This document shows, in pieces, positions 42,993 through 51,649 of a stretch of DNA of 51,820 bases (its first letter is position 1; each line of letters starts with the position of its first letter). The translations under genes and the position numbers were made by a program. Origin of the DNA: JBCCEJ01 sp039030335 (GTDB lineage Bacteria; Pseudomonadota; Gammaproteobacteria; HK1); assembly GCA_039030335.1 (NCBI GenBank), contig JBCCEJ010000040.1, positions 1 through 51,820 of the forward strand, written 5' to 3'. The notes under the pieces are model-generated. The model made no database searches. It was given only the letters and a program-made list of their open reading frames with translations, and had not been told where the DNA came from.

Positions 42993-44345
42993 GTGACTAC
43001 AGCGCTAGCGATCAATGACCCAATCGCCCTCCGCCAGCAGCTTGCCGAGCTCGCTGAGCGTTGCGTAGACAAGGCCCGGACGATGGGTGCCAGCAGCGCC
43101 GAGGCAGGTGCCAGCTCCAGCGCCGGTCTGTCGGTCACGGCGCGGATGGGCGAGGTCGAAACGGTCGAACATATCCGGGACAAGGGTATCGGCATCACGG
43201 TGTACTTCGGTCAACGAAAAGGCACCGCCAGCACCTCCGACTTCTCGGACGAAGCGCTGAGCGCAACCGTCGCTTCTGCCTGCGCAATTGCACGGCATAC
43301 CGGCGCAGACGAATTCGCGGGACTCGCCGACCCCGACCTGATGGCAACCGAATTCCCCGACCTCGACCTCTATCATCCATGGGATGTCGAAGCTGCTCAG
43401 GCGATCGAGCTGGCCGTCGAAACCGAAGCCCATGCGCTCCAGCACGACCCGCGCGTCACCAACTCCGACGGCGCGACAGTCGGTAGTCACGAAACCGCCC
43501 ATGCCTACGTGAACTCGCATGGATTCGTCGGTCTGCGTGGATCTACGCGCCACTCGATAAGCTGCAGCGTGATCGCCGAAGACGCGAGCGGCATGCAGAC
43601 CGACTACTGGTATGACACCGCGCGACGCCATGGCGATATGGCGAGTGGAGCATCGATAGGGCAACGCGCGGCCGAGCGCACCGTCGCGCGACTCAATCCA
43701 CGCCAGCTGGCGACCGGTCAACACGCGGTTCTGTATCCGCCTGAACTCGCGAGCAGTCTGTTCGCGCACTTTGCCGGTGCCATTCGCGGCGGCAGTCTAT
43801 ACCGCAAGGCATCGTTCCTGCTCGACCAGCTCGGCGAACCCGTATTCGCCAACCACGTGCGCGTCCACGAACAACCGCACCTGCAGAAGGGCGCTGGCAG
43901 CGCCGCATTCGACTCCGAAGGCGTCGCAACGCGTCCGCGCGACATCGTGACCGACGGTGTGCTGCAAGGCTACGTGCTCGACAGCTACTCCGGCCGTCGT
44001 CTCGGTATGCCAACCACCGGCAATGCCGGCGGCATGCACAACCTCACGGTCGATGGTGGCGAGCTGGACTTCGACGGCCTGCTGGCAGAACTCGGCACCG
44101 GCGTTCTGCTCGGCGACATGATGGGAATGAGCGTGAACCTCGTCAACGGCGACTACTCACGCGGCGCAGGCGGTTTCTGGGTGGAGGATGGCGAAATCTG
44201 CTATCCGATCCAGGAGTTCACGGTAGCCGGCAATCTGGCCGAGATGTTCCGGCACATCATCGCGATCGGAAACGACACGGATACCCGCGGCAACCTGCGC
44301 TGCGGGTCCGTGCTGGTCGCGGGAATGACCGTGGCCGGGGCGTGA
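42993..44345 (+). CDS. pmbA: Metalloprotease-associated protein PmbA (TldE)
   Basis: A 450-residue PmbA/TldE, the same length as in E. coli, starting at GTG (MTTALAINDPIALRQQL). Matching family stretches are TRHSISCSVIAEDASGM, FAGAIRGGSLYRKASFLLDQLGEPVF, RVHEQPHLQKGAGSAAFDSEGVATRPRDIV, AGGMHNLTVDGG and INGDYSRGAGGFWVEDGEI-like sequence followed by GNLAEMFRHI. PmbA forms a heterodimer with TldD, which supplies the zinc HExxH site; tldD is not in the window. A longer in-frame start (ATG 42933) adds a non-conserved leader and is less likely. Function in other bacteria: microcin maturation and CcdA degradation. Confidence 0.95.
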   Translation: MTTALAINDPIALRQQLAELAERCVDKARTMGASSAEAGASSSAGLSVTARMGEVETVEHIRDKGIGITVYFGQRKGTASTSDFSDEALSATVASACAIARHTGADEFAGLADPDLMATEFPDLDLYHPWDVEAAQAIELAVETEAHALQHDPRVTNSDGATVGSHETAHAYVNSHGFVGLRGSTRHSISCSVIAEDASGMQTDYWYDTARRHGDMASGASIGQRAAERTVARLNPRQLATGQHAVLYPPELASSLFAHFAGAIRGGSLYRKASFLLDQLGEPVFANHVRVHEQPHLQKGAGSAAFDSEGVATRPRDIVTDGVLQGYVLDSYSGRRLGMPTTGNAGGMHNLTVDGGELDFDGLLAELGTGVLLGDMMGMSVNLVNGDYSRGAGGFWVEDGEICYPIQEFTVAGNLAEMFRHIIAIGNDTDTRGNLRCGSVLVAGMTVAGA

Positions 44346-44511
44346 GCGGATCGCCCGCCCGCACCGGTTGACGAGCGAGGCGGCAGCCACTGCCCGACAC
44401 GCGCGCACGGCTCACCTCGCGTGACCCTGTTGAAACGCTCCAACGCGCCTATAACTATGTTCCCGTAACGCCCGCCATTCGTTCCGCGGCGCGCCGCCGA
44501 GGAGCTTCAGC

Positions 44512-46929
44512 ATGACTACCGAAGACGCCCCGCAGGACACCGTCATCGACGTCGAACCGCAGCCCGGTCAGCCGTCTGATAACACCGGACTCGCGATTCC
44601 CACCGAAGTACTGCCGAACACGCTGATCGTGCTGCCCGTCGTCGAGCGCCCGTTCTTCCCGATTCAAACCGTGCCGGTATCGTTGCCGGAACGGCCCTGG
44701 ATGGAATCGCTACAGAAAGTTGGGGAACAAGCGCACCATCTGGTTGGGATGGTGATGCTGAAGGATGGCGCCGACCCGTCGAGTCCGAAACCCGAGGACT
44801 TTCACGAGGTGGGCACGGCAGTGCGTGTGCATCAGGCGCAGCGCATGCCGGAGGCAGTGCAATTCATCGGCGAGGGTCTGCGCCGCATCCGCATTGTGCG
44901 GTGGCTGACTCATGAAGCCCCGTTTACCGCGCAGGTCGAGTATGCGCCGGAGTCTTACGACGACGGAAATCCAGAGATCAAAGCCTACGCAATGGCGATC
45001 ATGGCTCTCATCAAAGAGCTGATCCCGTTGAACCCGCTCTACAGCGAACAACTGAAACAGTTCCTGGACCGTTTCTCGCCAAACCAGTCGACGCAGCTTG
45101 CCGACTTCGCTGCCAACATCACGACCGCGAGCGGCAATGACATGCAGGAGGTGCTCGAACTGTTCGATATCAGGCAGCGCCTGGAGCGTGTCCTCGCGAT
45201 GCTACGCCACGAGCTCGAGGTCGTGAAACTGCATTCCCAGATCCGCGAAGAAGTGGATCAGAAGATGAGCGAGCAGCAGCGCCGCTTCTTTCTGCAGGAG
45301 CAGCTGAAAGTCATTCGCAAAGAGCTCGGACTTTCCAAAGACGACCAGACCGCTGATATCGATGAGTTTCGCGCCAGATTGGAACAGCTGTCACTACCCG
45401 AGGCAGCCGCACAGCGGGTAGAGGATGAGCTGCAAAAACTCTCGGTGCTCGAAACTGGCTCACCGGAATACGCGGTCACACGCAACTATCTCGACTGGAC
45501 CACCAGCCTGCCGTGGGGCCGCACGTCAGAAGACCGGCTCGATCTGGCGCGCGCCCGTCAGGTGCTGGACGCAGACCACACGGGGCTCGATGACGTCAAG
45601 GAACGAATTATCGAGTTTCTGGCCGTCGGTCAGTTGAAGGGCGGCGTGTCGGGTTCGATCCTCTGCCTGGCCGGGCCACCCGGGGTTGGCAAGACTTCCA
45701 TCGGCCGCTCGATCGCCAATGCGCTCGGGCGTGAATTCTTCCGCTTCAGCGTTGGCGGCATGCGCGACGAAGCCGAGATCAAGGGACACCGGCGCACCTA
45801 CATAGGCGCCATGCCGGGCAAGTTCGTACAGGCCCTCAAGGAAGCCGGCACACAAAATCCGGTCATCATGCTCGATGAGATCGACAAGATCGGCAGGTCA
45901 TACCAGGGTGACCCCGCGTCCGCCCTGCTCGAGGTATTGGATCCCGAGCAAAACGGTGAATTTCTCGATCACTACCTGGATTTGCGCCTCGACTTGAGCA
46001 ATGTGCTGTTCGTGTGCACGGCAAATCAGCTGGACACCATCGCGCAACCGCTGCTCGACCGCATGGAACTGATCCGCCTCGCCGGCTATATCACCGAAGA
46101 CAAGGTCAGCATCGCGCGTGATCACCTACTGCCCCGTCAGCTCGAACGCAACGGATTGCGCAAGAGCCAGTTGAAGGTCTCGGACGCCGCGCTACGCCAG
46201 ATCGCGAACGGCTACGCCCGCGAAGCGGGCGTCAGGAATCTCGAAAAGCAGCTTGGGCGCATTGCCAGGAAAGCCGCGGTGGAAGTCGTCAGAGACCCGC
46301 GCAAACGGCTTAGCGTTGGCGCGCACAATCTCGAAGCATTTCTGGGCAAACCGATATTTCAGCCGGACCGTGCGCAGCGCGAGGTCGGCGTGGTGACCGG
46401 GCTGGCATGGACTTCGATGGGGGGTGCGACACTCAGTATCGAAGCGAGCGAGGTACATACCAGCCAGCGTGGTTTCAAGCAGACCGGTCAGCTCGGCGAT
46501 GTCATGCGCGAGTCGGCCGAGATCGCCTACAGCTACGTGGTCGCGAACCTCGCAACGCTAGGCGGACGCCCGGACTTCTTCGAACGCGCATTTGTTCATT
46601 TGCACGTGCCGGAGGGCGCCACGCCAAAAGACGGGCCGAGCGCTGGCATTACGATGGCGACAGCACTGCTGTCGCTGGCGCGCGGCGAGCGCACGCGTAT
46701 CCCGGTCGCGATGACCGGCGAACTGACGCTAAGTGGTAAGGTGCTGCCAGTTGGCGGGATTCGCGAGAAAGTTGTGGCCGCGCGAAGAAGCGGTCTGAAG
46801 ACCCTGATCCTGCCGGCGGCGAATCAACGTGATGTCGAAGAGCTGCCGGACTACCTGACCCGGGGTATCACGTTCCACTTTGCCGGGCGGTTCGACGACG
46901 TGTTCGCCGTCGTCTTCGGCAAGGCCTGA
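44512..46929 (+). CDS. lon: ATP-dependent Lon protease (AsrA-like second Lon type)
   Basis: An 805-residue Lon-A-type protease with N-domain, AAA+ module and serine-lysine protease. The N-domain begins after an acidic tail at PNTLIVLPVVERPFFPIQTVPV. Walker A is GPPGVGKTS, Walker B PVIMLDEIDK, and the protease dyad is S710 in KDGPSAGITMA and K753 in GGIREKV. GAGGAG precedes the ATG. The RPFFP.Q..PV N-domain sequence is like the second Lon of pseudomonads (AsrA) rather than the canonical Lon next to clpX, and no clpP, clpX or hupB is adjacent here. The paralogue assignment is inference; whether this strain has another Lon is not visible. Confidence 0.93.
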   Translation: MTTEDAPQDTVIDVEPQPGQPSDNTGLAIPTEVLPNTLIVLPVVERPFFPIQTVPVSLPERPWMESLQKVGEQAHHLVGMVMLKDGADPSSPKPEDFHEVGTAVRVHQAQRMPEAVQFIGEGLRRIRIVRWLTHEAPFTAQVEYAPESYDDGNPEIKAYAMAIMALIKELIPLNPLYSEQLKQFLDRFSPNQSTQLADFAANITTASGNDMQEVLELFDIRQRLERVLAMLRHELEVVKLHSQIREEVDQKMSEQQRRFFLQEQLKVIRKELGLSKDDQTADIDEFRARLEQLSLPEAAAQRVEDELQKLSVLETGSPEYAVTRNYLDWTTSLPWGRTSEDRLDLARARQVLDADHTGLDDVKERIIEFLAVGQLKGGVSGSILCLAGPPGVGKTSIGRSIANALGREFFRFSVGGMRDEAEIKGHRRTYIGAMPGKFVQALKEAGTQNPVIMLDEIDKIGRSYQGDPASALLEVLDPEQNGEFLDHYLDLRLDLSNVLFVCTANQLDTIAQPLLDRMELIRLAGYITEDKVSIARDHLLPRQLERNGLRKSQLKVSDAALRQIANGYAREAGVRNLEKQLGRIARKAAVEVVRDPRKRLSVGAHNLEAFLGKPIFQPDRAQREVGVVTGLAWTSMGGATLSIEASEVHTSQRGFKQTGQLGDVMRESAEIAYSYVVANLATLGGRPDFFERAFVHLHVPEGATPKDGPSAGITMATALLSLARGERTRIPVAMTGELTLSGKVLPVGGIREKVVAARRSGLKTLILPAANQRDVEELPDYLTRGITFHFAGRFDDVFAVVFGKA

Positions 46930-46941
46930 GCGGGCGCGTGT

Positions 46942-48075
46942 TCAGGCATTGACGACGTGTCGGCTGACGACGTAGGGGTCCAGCGCCGCCCAATCGCACT
47001 CGAAACCGAGTCCCGGAACTTCGGGCAATGCAAAGCGCGCGACCGATGGGTCGAACAGCGCGTGCGGCCGAGTCGCGCAATCGATGAACGCCGTCTCCAC
47101 CAGTAACGGTTCGGCAACGCTCGCCGCGACATGCGCGGTAGCGTGGTAACCGGGTCCCCAGTAGAAACAATGCGGCACGACCCGCACCGGATACGCGCTC
47201 GCGAGCGTCAATACCTCGCGCATCCCGGTGACGCCGCCGCACTTGACGACACTCGGCTGCAAATTGTCGACGGCCCCGGCATCCAGCGCAGCTTTGAAAT
47301 CGCGTAGCGTCGACATATTCTCGCCCGCTGAAATGGGCACGCCATGCTGACGTACCGCGGCCATGCCGGCGAAATTCTCAGGCGGCCAAACCGGCTCTTC
47401 GAGCCAGCCGAAGTCTTCCTCCGCAATGGCGCGCGCGATATCCCCCGCCTCGGCGACCGTCCACGGGCAGTTCACATCCAGACAGATGCGGTCGGCCGGG
47501 TCTACTGCGCCGCGCGCCGCGCGAAATACGGGCAGGGTGGTCTCGTGAAGTTTGATGGTCGTGAAGCCCGCTTCGCGGGCGCGCGCGACGTTGGCCGCAA
47601 CCGCGTCGGTGTCGCCTCCATAGCGCATCAGACTGGCGTAACGGGTCAGGACGCCTGTCGCGCCACCGAGCAGTCGGAATAGCGGCATGCCAGCGCGTTG
47701 CGCGGCCAGGTCCCAGAGCGCGATGTCCACTGCCGAGATTGCGTACATGCCCGGGCCCGAACGGCCGAGGCCGTGAAACGCGCGGCTGAGCTCCAGCCCC
47801 ACGGCGGCGATTCCACCAGCGGCGCGCCCTAGCAGCATCGGCGCAACGACATCGGCCAGGAAGGCATACGACGCCGGTGCCATGACGTGTCCGAACGCCT
47901 CGCCCCAACCGCTGAGGCCATCCGCCGTCGTCACCTTCAGCATCACGCATTCCATCCTCAGCCAGGCGGACAGCGTCGGACGCATCCCGTGCCGCGGCCC
48001 GCCGGTTTCAAATGGCAATGCGGCGCGCACCACTTCCACCGACACAATAGAATCGTTGCTGCGAGTCATGACCAT
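46942..48075 (-). CDS. Mandelate racemase/muconate lactonizing enzyme family protein
   Basis: A 377-residue enolase-superfamily enzyme. The capping domain (about 1-125) precedes the TIM barrel. Predicted metal ligands are D in CLDVNCPW, E in GWLEEPVWPP and E in SAGENMS. The strand-2 acid/base motif reads K175-L-H177 (TTIKLHE) instead of the classical K-x-K, and a C-terminal His lies in VPHCFYWGPGYHA. This pattern points to a sugar-acid dehydratase or related activity but does not specify the substrate. A start two codons later (MTRSND, 48069) is possible. It converges on lon with 12 bp between stops. A possible pathway link to the KDG-kinase-like gene at 32 kb is speculative. Confidence 0.87.
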   Translation of the reverse strand: MVMTRSNDSIVSVEVVRAALPFETGGPRHGMRPTLSAWLRMECVMLKVTTADGLSGWGEAFGHVMAPASYAFLADVVAPMLLGRAAGGIAAVGLELSRAFHGLGRSGPGMYAISAVDIALWDLAAQRAGMPLFRLLGGATGVLTRYASLMRYGGDTDAVAANVARAREAGFTTIKLHETTLPVFRAARGAVDPADRICLDVNCPWTVAEAGDIARAIAEEDFGWLEEPVWPPENFAGMAAVRQHGVPISAGENMSTLRDFKAALDAGAVDNLQPSVVKCGGVTGMREVLTLASAYPVRVVPHCFYWGPGYHATAHVAASVAEPLLVETAFIDCATRPHALFDPSVARFALPEVPGLGFECDWAALDPYVVSRHVVNA

Positions 48076-48258
48076 CCTCCAGTTACGCGCGGACCAAGCT
48101 TAGCTTGAACTGAACGTCGGAATGGTCCTCGGTCGAAAGCAGCCGATCCGGCACCTGCGGTTCGCGACCCCTCGCAGACACATATACCGGGTGCCAGGCA
48201 GGTGCACCTGCCCGGAGATTCGCCCACCGGCAACCAGACGCAGCGGGAGCGCACGCCC

Positions 48259-48684
48259 ATGGCAGATCCAGGTTCAACAACGAATTCCGGTGGGTGCATG
48301 TGCGGCGCAGTTCGGTATGTATGGACTGGCGAGCCGCTGCACGTCGGCTACTGCCACTGCCGCAGCTGCCGGCACCACAGTGGCGCCGCGGTTGCCGGCA
48401 TGCTGGTATTCGAGTCTCAGCATGTCAGTATCACCGCGGGCGTACCGGGCAGCTACGCGTCGTCGCCGGGCGTGGCGCGACAGTTCTGTACGACGTGCGG
48501 CACCAGCCTCACGTGGCAGGCGCACGGGCTCACCTCGATACATATAGGCACGCTGGACGATCCGAACGCGCACGCCCCAACCCTGCACTGGCGGGCCGAA
48601 GAGCGTGCGGCATGGTTTGATGGGATCGAGCAACTGCCGCATGCCGTGCTGCGCTATCCGGGCCCCTCACCACAAACCGTGTGA
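48259..48684 (+). CDS. GFA (glutathione-dependent formaldehyde-activating-like, CENP-V) family protein
   Basis: A 141-residue zinc-binding protein. From the ATG at 48259 it reads MADPGSTTNSGGCMCGAVRYVW, then YCHCRSCRHHSGAAVAGMLVFES, and RQFCTTCGTSLTWQ, which together supply the three cysteine pairs/triads of the Gfa fold. Despite the family name, many members do not act on formaldehyde; function is unknown here. An in-frame start at 48202 would add a non-conserved 19-residue leader. It is probably co-transcribed with the NTF2-like gene 46 bp downstream. Confidence 0.88.
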   Translation: MADPGSTTNSGGCMCGAVRYVWTGEPLHVGYCHCRSCRHHSGAAVAGMLVFESQHVSITAGVPGSYASSPGVARQFCTTCGTSLTWQAHGLTSIHIGTLDDPNAHAPTLHWRAEERAAWFDGIEQLPHAVLRYPGPSPQTV

Positions 48685-48730
48685 GTGCAATTCAGCAACG
48701 ACTTTGAGCATTGCAACGGAGAGTCCAACC

Positions 48731-49153
48731 ATGGGAGCACAAACCGTCGAGCAGGCCGAACAGGCGTTCTACAACGCCTTCGAGCAGCGCGATCTGAGCG
48801 CCATGCGCGCGCTATGGGACGCAACCGATGACATTGTGTGCGTGCACCCGATGGCGTCCCCGCTACAGGGAGTTACCGCGGTCATGCAGAGTTGGCAACA
48901 GCTGTTTGCCGGCGACGAGATGCTCCGCTTCAAACCGCACATCATCAGCCGGTTCGTCAACGACAGCCTTGCGACCCATCACCTGTACGAGCAGATCTTT
49001 TTCGGTCCGCGAGGCCGCGACAGCTCAGTCGTTATCGCGACCAACGCCTACCGGCTGACCGACACCGGCTGGCGGATGATCATGCACCACGGCTCGCCGG
49101 GCAGCATCCTGGAGGCGCCGTCAGCCACCGATCCCGGGAGTCCGTTGCACTGA
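48731..49153 (+). CDS. NTF2-like/SnoaL-fold protein
   Basis: A 140-residue protein from the ATG behind GGAGAG. It begins MGAQTVEQAEQAFYNAFEQRDLSAMRALWDATDDIVCVHPMASPLQGVTAVMQSWQQLF, the classical cone-shaped NTF2 N-terminal layout (helices, then the W...D..VC.HP strand), and ends with TDTGWRMIMHHGSPG. Such ketosteroid-isomerase-like proteins are usually small enzymes or ligand binders; the D-x-V-C-V-H-P version is common in uncharacterised proteobacterial members. No substrate can be assigned. Confidence 0.88.
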   Translation: MGAQTVEQAEQAFYNAFEQRDLSAMRALWDATDDIVCVHPMASPLQGVTAVMQSWQQLFAGDEMLRFKPHIISRFVNDSLATHHLYEQIFFGPRGRDSSVVIATNAYRLTDTGWRMIMHHGSPGSILEAPSATDPGSPLH

Positions 49154-49215
49154 GACCACTGCGCGCCCGGAACCGCTCCACCGCAAAGCGATAGCCGATG
49201 CCTGCGGAACACCGT

Positions 49216-51003
49216 CTACAAGCCCGCGTTGGCCTTGTCTTCGCCGCGCAGGCGAATGCCGAGTTCGCGCAGCTGCCGGTTGTCAGTGGGCGACGGCGCG
49301 TTGGTGAGCGGGCAATGGGCCGTCTGCGTTTTCGGGAAAGCGATCACTTCCCGGATGGAGCCGGCGCCGGCCATCAACATCGCCCAGCGGTCGATACCGA
49401 ACGCGATGCCGCCATGCGGCGGTGCGCCGTAGCGGAGCGCACGGAGCAAGAAGCCGAACTTGTTCTCGGCTTCTTCAGCGTTGATACCCAGCACGCGGAA
49501 CACGGCCTGCTGCATCTCCTGGCGATGGATACGGATGGAACCGCCACCGAGTTCGGTGCCGTTCATGACGAGATCGTAGGCGCGCGACAAAGCGTTGCCC
49601 GGATCGGCTTCCAGGGCGGCCGGGTCGTCCACGGACGGTGCTGTAAATGGATGATGGAGCGGGCTGAAGCGCTTTTCGCGCGCATCCCACTCGAACATGG
49701 GAAAGTCGACCACCCACAGTGGCCGCCAGGCATCTTCCACCAGTCCGAGGTCGTGCCCGAGCTTTACGCGCAGCGCGGCGAGGGAATCGTTCACCACCTT
49801 GGCCGCGCCGGCACCGAAGAAGATGAGGTCGTTATTCTCCGCGCCGGTACGCCGGACTATGCCGGCGAGAGCCTCATCAGACAGGAACTTGACGATCGGG
49901 CTTTGCAATCCGTCACGGCCAGCCGCCACGTCATTGACCTTGATATAGGCGAGTCCCTTGGCGCCGTAGTTGCCGACAAAGTCGGTATACCCATCGATTT
50001 GCGAACGCCGCAGTTCACCGCCGCCAGGAACGCGCAACGCCGCGACGCGGCCGTTCGGGTCGACCGCTGGTGCCGCAAACACCTTGAATTCGCTGTCGGC
50101 GACGTCCGCTGCCACTTCGACCAGTTCCAGCGGGATGCGCAAGTCAGGCCGGTCGATTCCATACCGATCCAACGCGTCAGCGTAGGTCATACGCGGAATC
50201 GGGTCGGGCAAAGAGACACCCAGAACATCGTCAAACACCTGGCGTACCATCGCTTCCATCAGGCCGGTGACGCCCGTTTCGTCCAGAAACGAGGTCTCGA
50301 CATCGAGCTGCGTGAACTCGGGCTGACGATCCGCGCGTAAGTCTTCATCGCGGAAACAGCGCACGATCTGATAGTAGCGGTCGAAGCCAGACATCATCAG
50401 CAGCTGCTTGAAGATCTGCGGCGACTGCGGCAACGCGAAGAAGCTGCCGTTGTGCGTGCGGCTCGGCACGAGGTAGTCGCGCGCGCCCTCCGGCGTGGCC
50501 TTGGTCAGCATGGGCGTTTCGATGTCGACAAATTCCGCTTCGTCCAGAAAACGCCGGATCGCGCGGGTCAGGCGGGCGCGGAGCAGGATGTTGCTCTGCA
50601 TGCTCTCGCGCCGCAGATCCACGTAACGATGGTGCAGGCGGGTCTCCTCATTGACATCGTCTTCGTCGATCTGAAACGGCGGCGTCTCGGCGTCGTTCAG
50701 CACGGCGAGTTCTTTGCACAGGACTTCGATATGTCCCGTTGGCATCTCCTGATTGATGGTGCCTTGTGGCCGTTCGCGCACCCGGCCGCTCACGTTCAGC
50801 ACATACTCGGACCGTACCTGCTCCGCCAATGCGAAAGCGGCCTCGGTGTCCGGGTCTATAACGACCTGGACCAGGCCGGTGCGATCACGTAAATCGATGA
50901 AGATGACACCGCCGTGGTCGCGGCGCCGATGCACCCAACCACAAAGCGAGACCGTTTCTCCGAGCAGGTCTTGCTGGACCCGCCCGCAATAGTGCGAACG
51001 CAT
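49216..51003 (-). CDS. aspS: Aspartyl-tRNA synthetase (non-discriminating type predicted)
   Basis: A 595-residue class IIb synthetase charging tRNA(Asp). The start at MRSHYCGRVQQDLLGETVSLCGWVHRRRDHGG is the usual one; a 34-residue upstream extension is not conserved. The anticodon-binding OB domain, motif 2 region (YYQIVRCFRDEDLRADRQPEFTQLD), the bacterial GAD insertion and motif 3 (GGIAFGIDRW) are complete. At positions that separate discriminating from non-discriminating enzymes it has H30 and G81, where E. coli has Leu and Lys; these match the non-discriminating enzyme of Pseudomonas aeruginosa. It may thus also charge tRNA(Asn), requiring GatCAB. It is downstream of the fmdB-like gene on the same strand. 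Confidence 0.96.
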   Translation of the reverse strand: MRSHYCGRVQQDLLGETVSLCGWVHRRRDHGGVIFIDLRDRTGLVQVVIDPDTEAAFALAEQVRSEYVLNVSGRVRERPQGTINQEMPTGHIEVLCKELAVLNDAETPPFQIDEDDVNEETRLHHRYVDLRRESMQSNILLRARLTRAIRRFLDEAEFVDIETPMLTKATPEGARDYLVPSRTHNGSFFALPQSPQIFKQLLMMSGFDRYYQIVRCFRDEDLRADRQPEFTQLDVETSFLDETGVTGLMEAMVRQVFDDVLGVSLPDPIPRMTYADALDRYGIDRPDLRIPLELVEVAADVADSEFKVFAAPAVDPNGRVAALRVPGGGELRRSQIDGYTDFVGNYGAKGLAYIKVNDVAAGRDGLQSPIVKFLSDEALAGIVRRTGAENNDLIFFGAGAAKVVNDSLAALRVKLGHDLGLVEDAWRPLWVVDFPMFEWDAREKRFSPLHHPFTAPSVDDPAALEADPGNALSRAYDLVMNGTELGGGSIRIHRQEMQQAVFRVLGINAEEAENKFGFLLRALRYGAPPHGGIAFGIDRWAMLMAGAGSIREVIAFPKTQTAHCPLTNAPSPTDNRQLRELGIRLRGEDKANAGL

Positions 51004-51232
51004 GGGACTACCCTGATGATGTTCTGATGCCCGGCTTGCAAAGGCGCGCGGCGTTGCACGTCCTGGCAAGTCGCCGGAGACCAGCTGCGCCGCCGTCCGC
51101 CCCATCGGGCATGAAACGCGCGCTCAGCCGGACTTTTGCAAACCGGCAATCATACGCAAGTCCGCCGATCGCCCGCAATCTGGGCCGGCTGTCACGACCA
51201 GCCTGCGCAGGGTTTGGCGCCTGACGCGCCGA

Positions 51233-51649
51233 TCAGTCGGCCGAGGCCGAGGACGAGGACGAAGACGATGAGGAAGACGACGACGAGGAGGAGGACGATG
51301 TGGAGGACGAAGAACTCGAGGAGCTGGAATCCGACTTGCTGGCAGACCCGCTGTCGCCCGACGAGTTGCCAGCGGATGAATCGCTCTTAGCGCCGGTATC
51401 GCCGCCGGCGCTCTCCGCGTTCCCGCTCGTACTGGAATCGTCCGAGCCCGCGCCGTTCTTGCGATTCTTGTCTTTGAAATCCGTCTCGTACCAGCCGGAC
51501 CCTTTCAGGCGAAAACTCGGCGCGGACAGCAGCTTCCTGAGTTCCGCCTTGCCGCACTCGGGACAGTCCGTCAGCGGATCGTCGCTAAGTTTCTGGATGG
51601 CATCAAACTGGTGGCCGCAGTCGCCACAGCGGTATTCATAGATAGGCAT
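51233..51649 (-). CDS. FmdB-family zinc-ribbon protein with polyserine tail
   Basis: A 138-residue protein. The first 60 residues are the FmdB/CxxC regulatory-type zinc ribbon: MPIYEYRCGDCGHQFDAIQKLSDDPLTDCPECGKAELRKLLSAPSFRLKGSGWYETDF with C8-x2-C11 and C29-x2-C32. The remainder is low complexity: a Gly/Ser/Asp/Ala segment and then a nearly pure serine run of about 30 residues ending SASAD. The gene often lies just upstream of aspS in proteobacteria, as here, 229 bp apart with no gene between, but its function is unknown. The 171 bases from its start to the window end show no further gene. Confidence 0.9.
   Translation of the reverse strand: MPIYEYRCGDCGHQFDAIQKLSDDPLTDCPECGKAELRKLLSAPSFRLKGSGWYETDFKDKNRKNGAGSDDSSTSGNAESAGGDTGAKSDSSAGNSSGDSGSASKSDSSSSSSSSSTSSSSSSSSSSSSSSSSSASAD
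51238..51335 (-). repeat. Low-complexity serine-codon run
   Basis: The minus strand is an irregular run of TCG, TCC, TCT and TCA serine codons at the 3' end of the FmdB-like gene. The codons are mixed rather than identical, so selection or an old expansion is likelier than recent slippage of one unit. Confidence 0.7.

Noticed and set aside
43488..43502. HETAH in PmbA, resembling a zinc-protease HExxH
   Set aside because: It lies where E. coli PmbA has an unrelated sequence in the N-terminal domain and not at the TldD metal site; likely coincidental.
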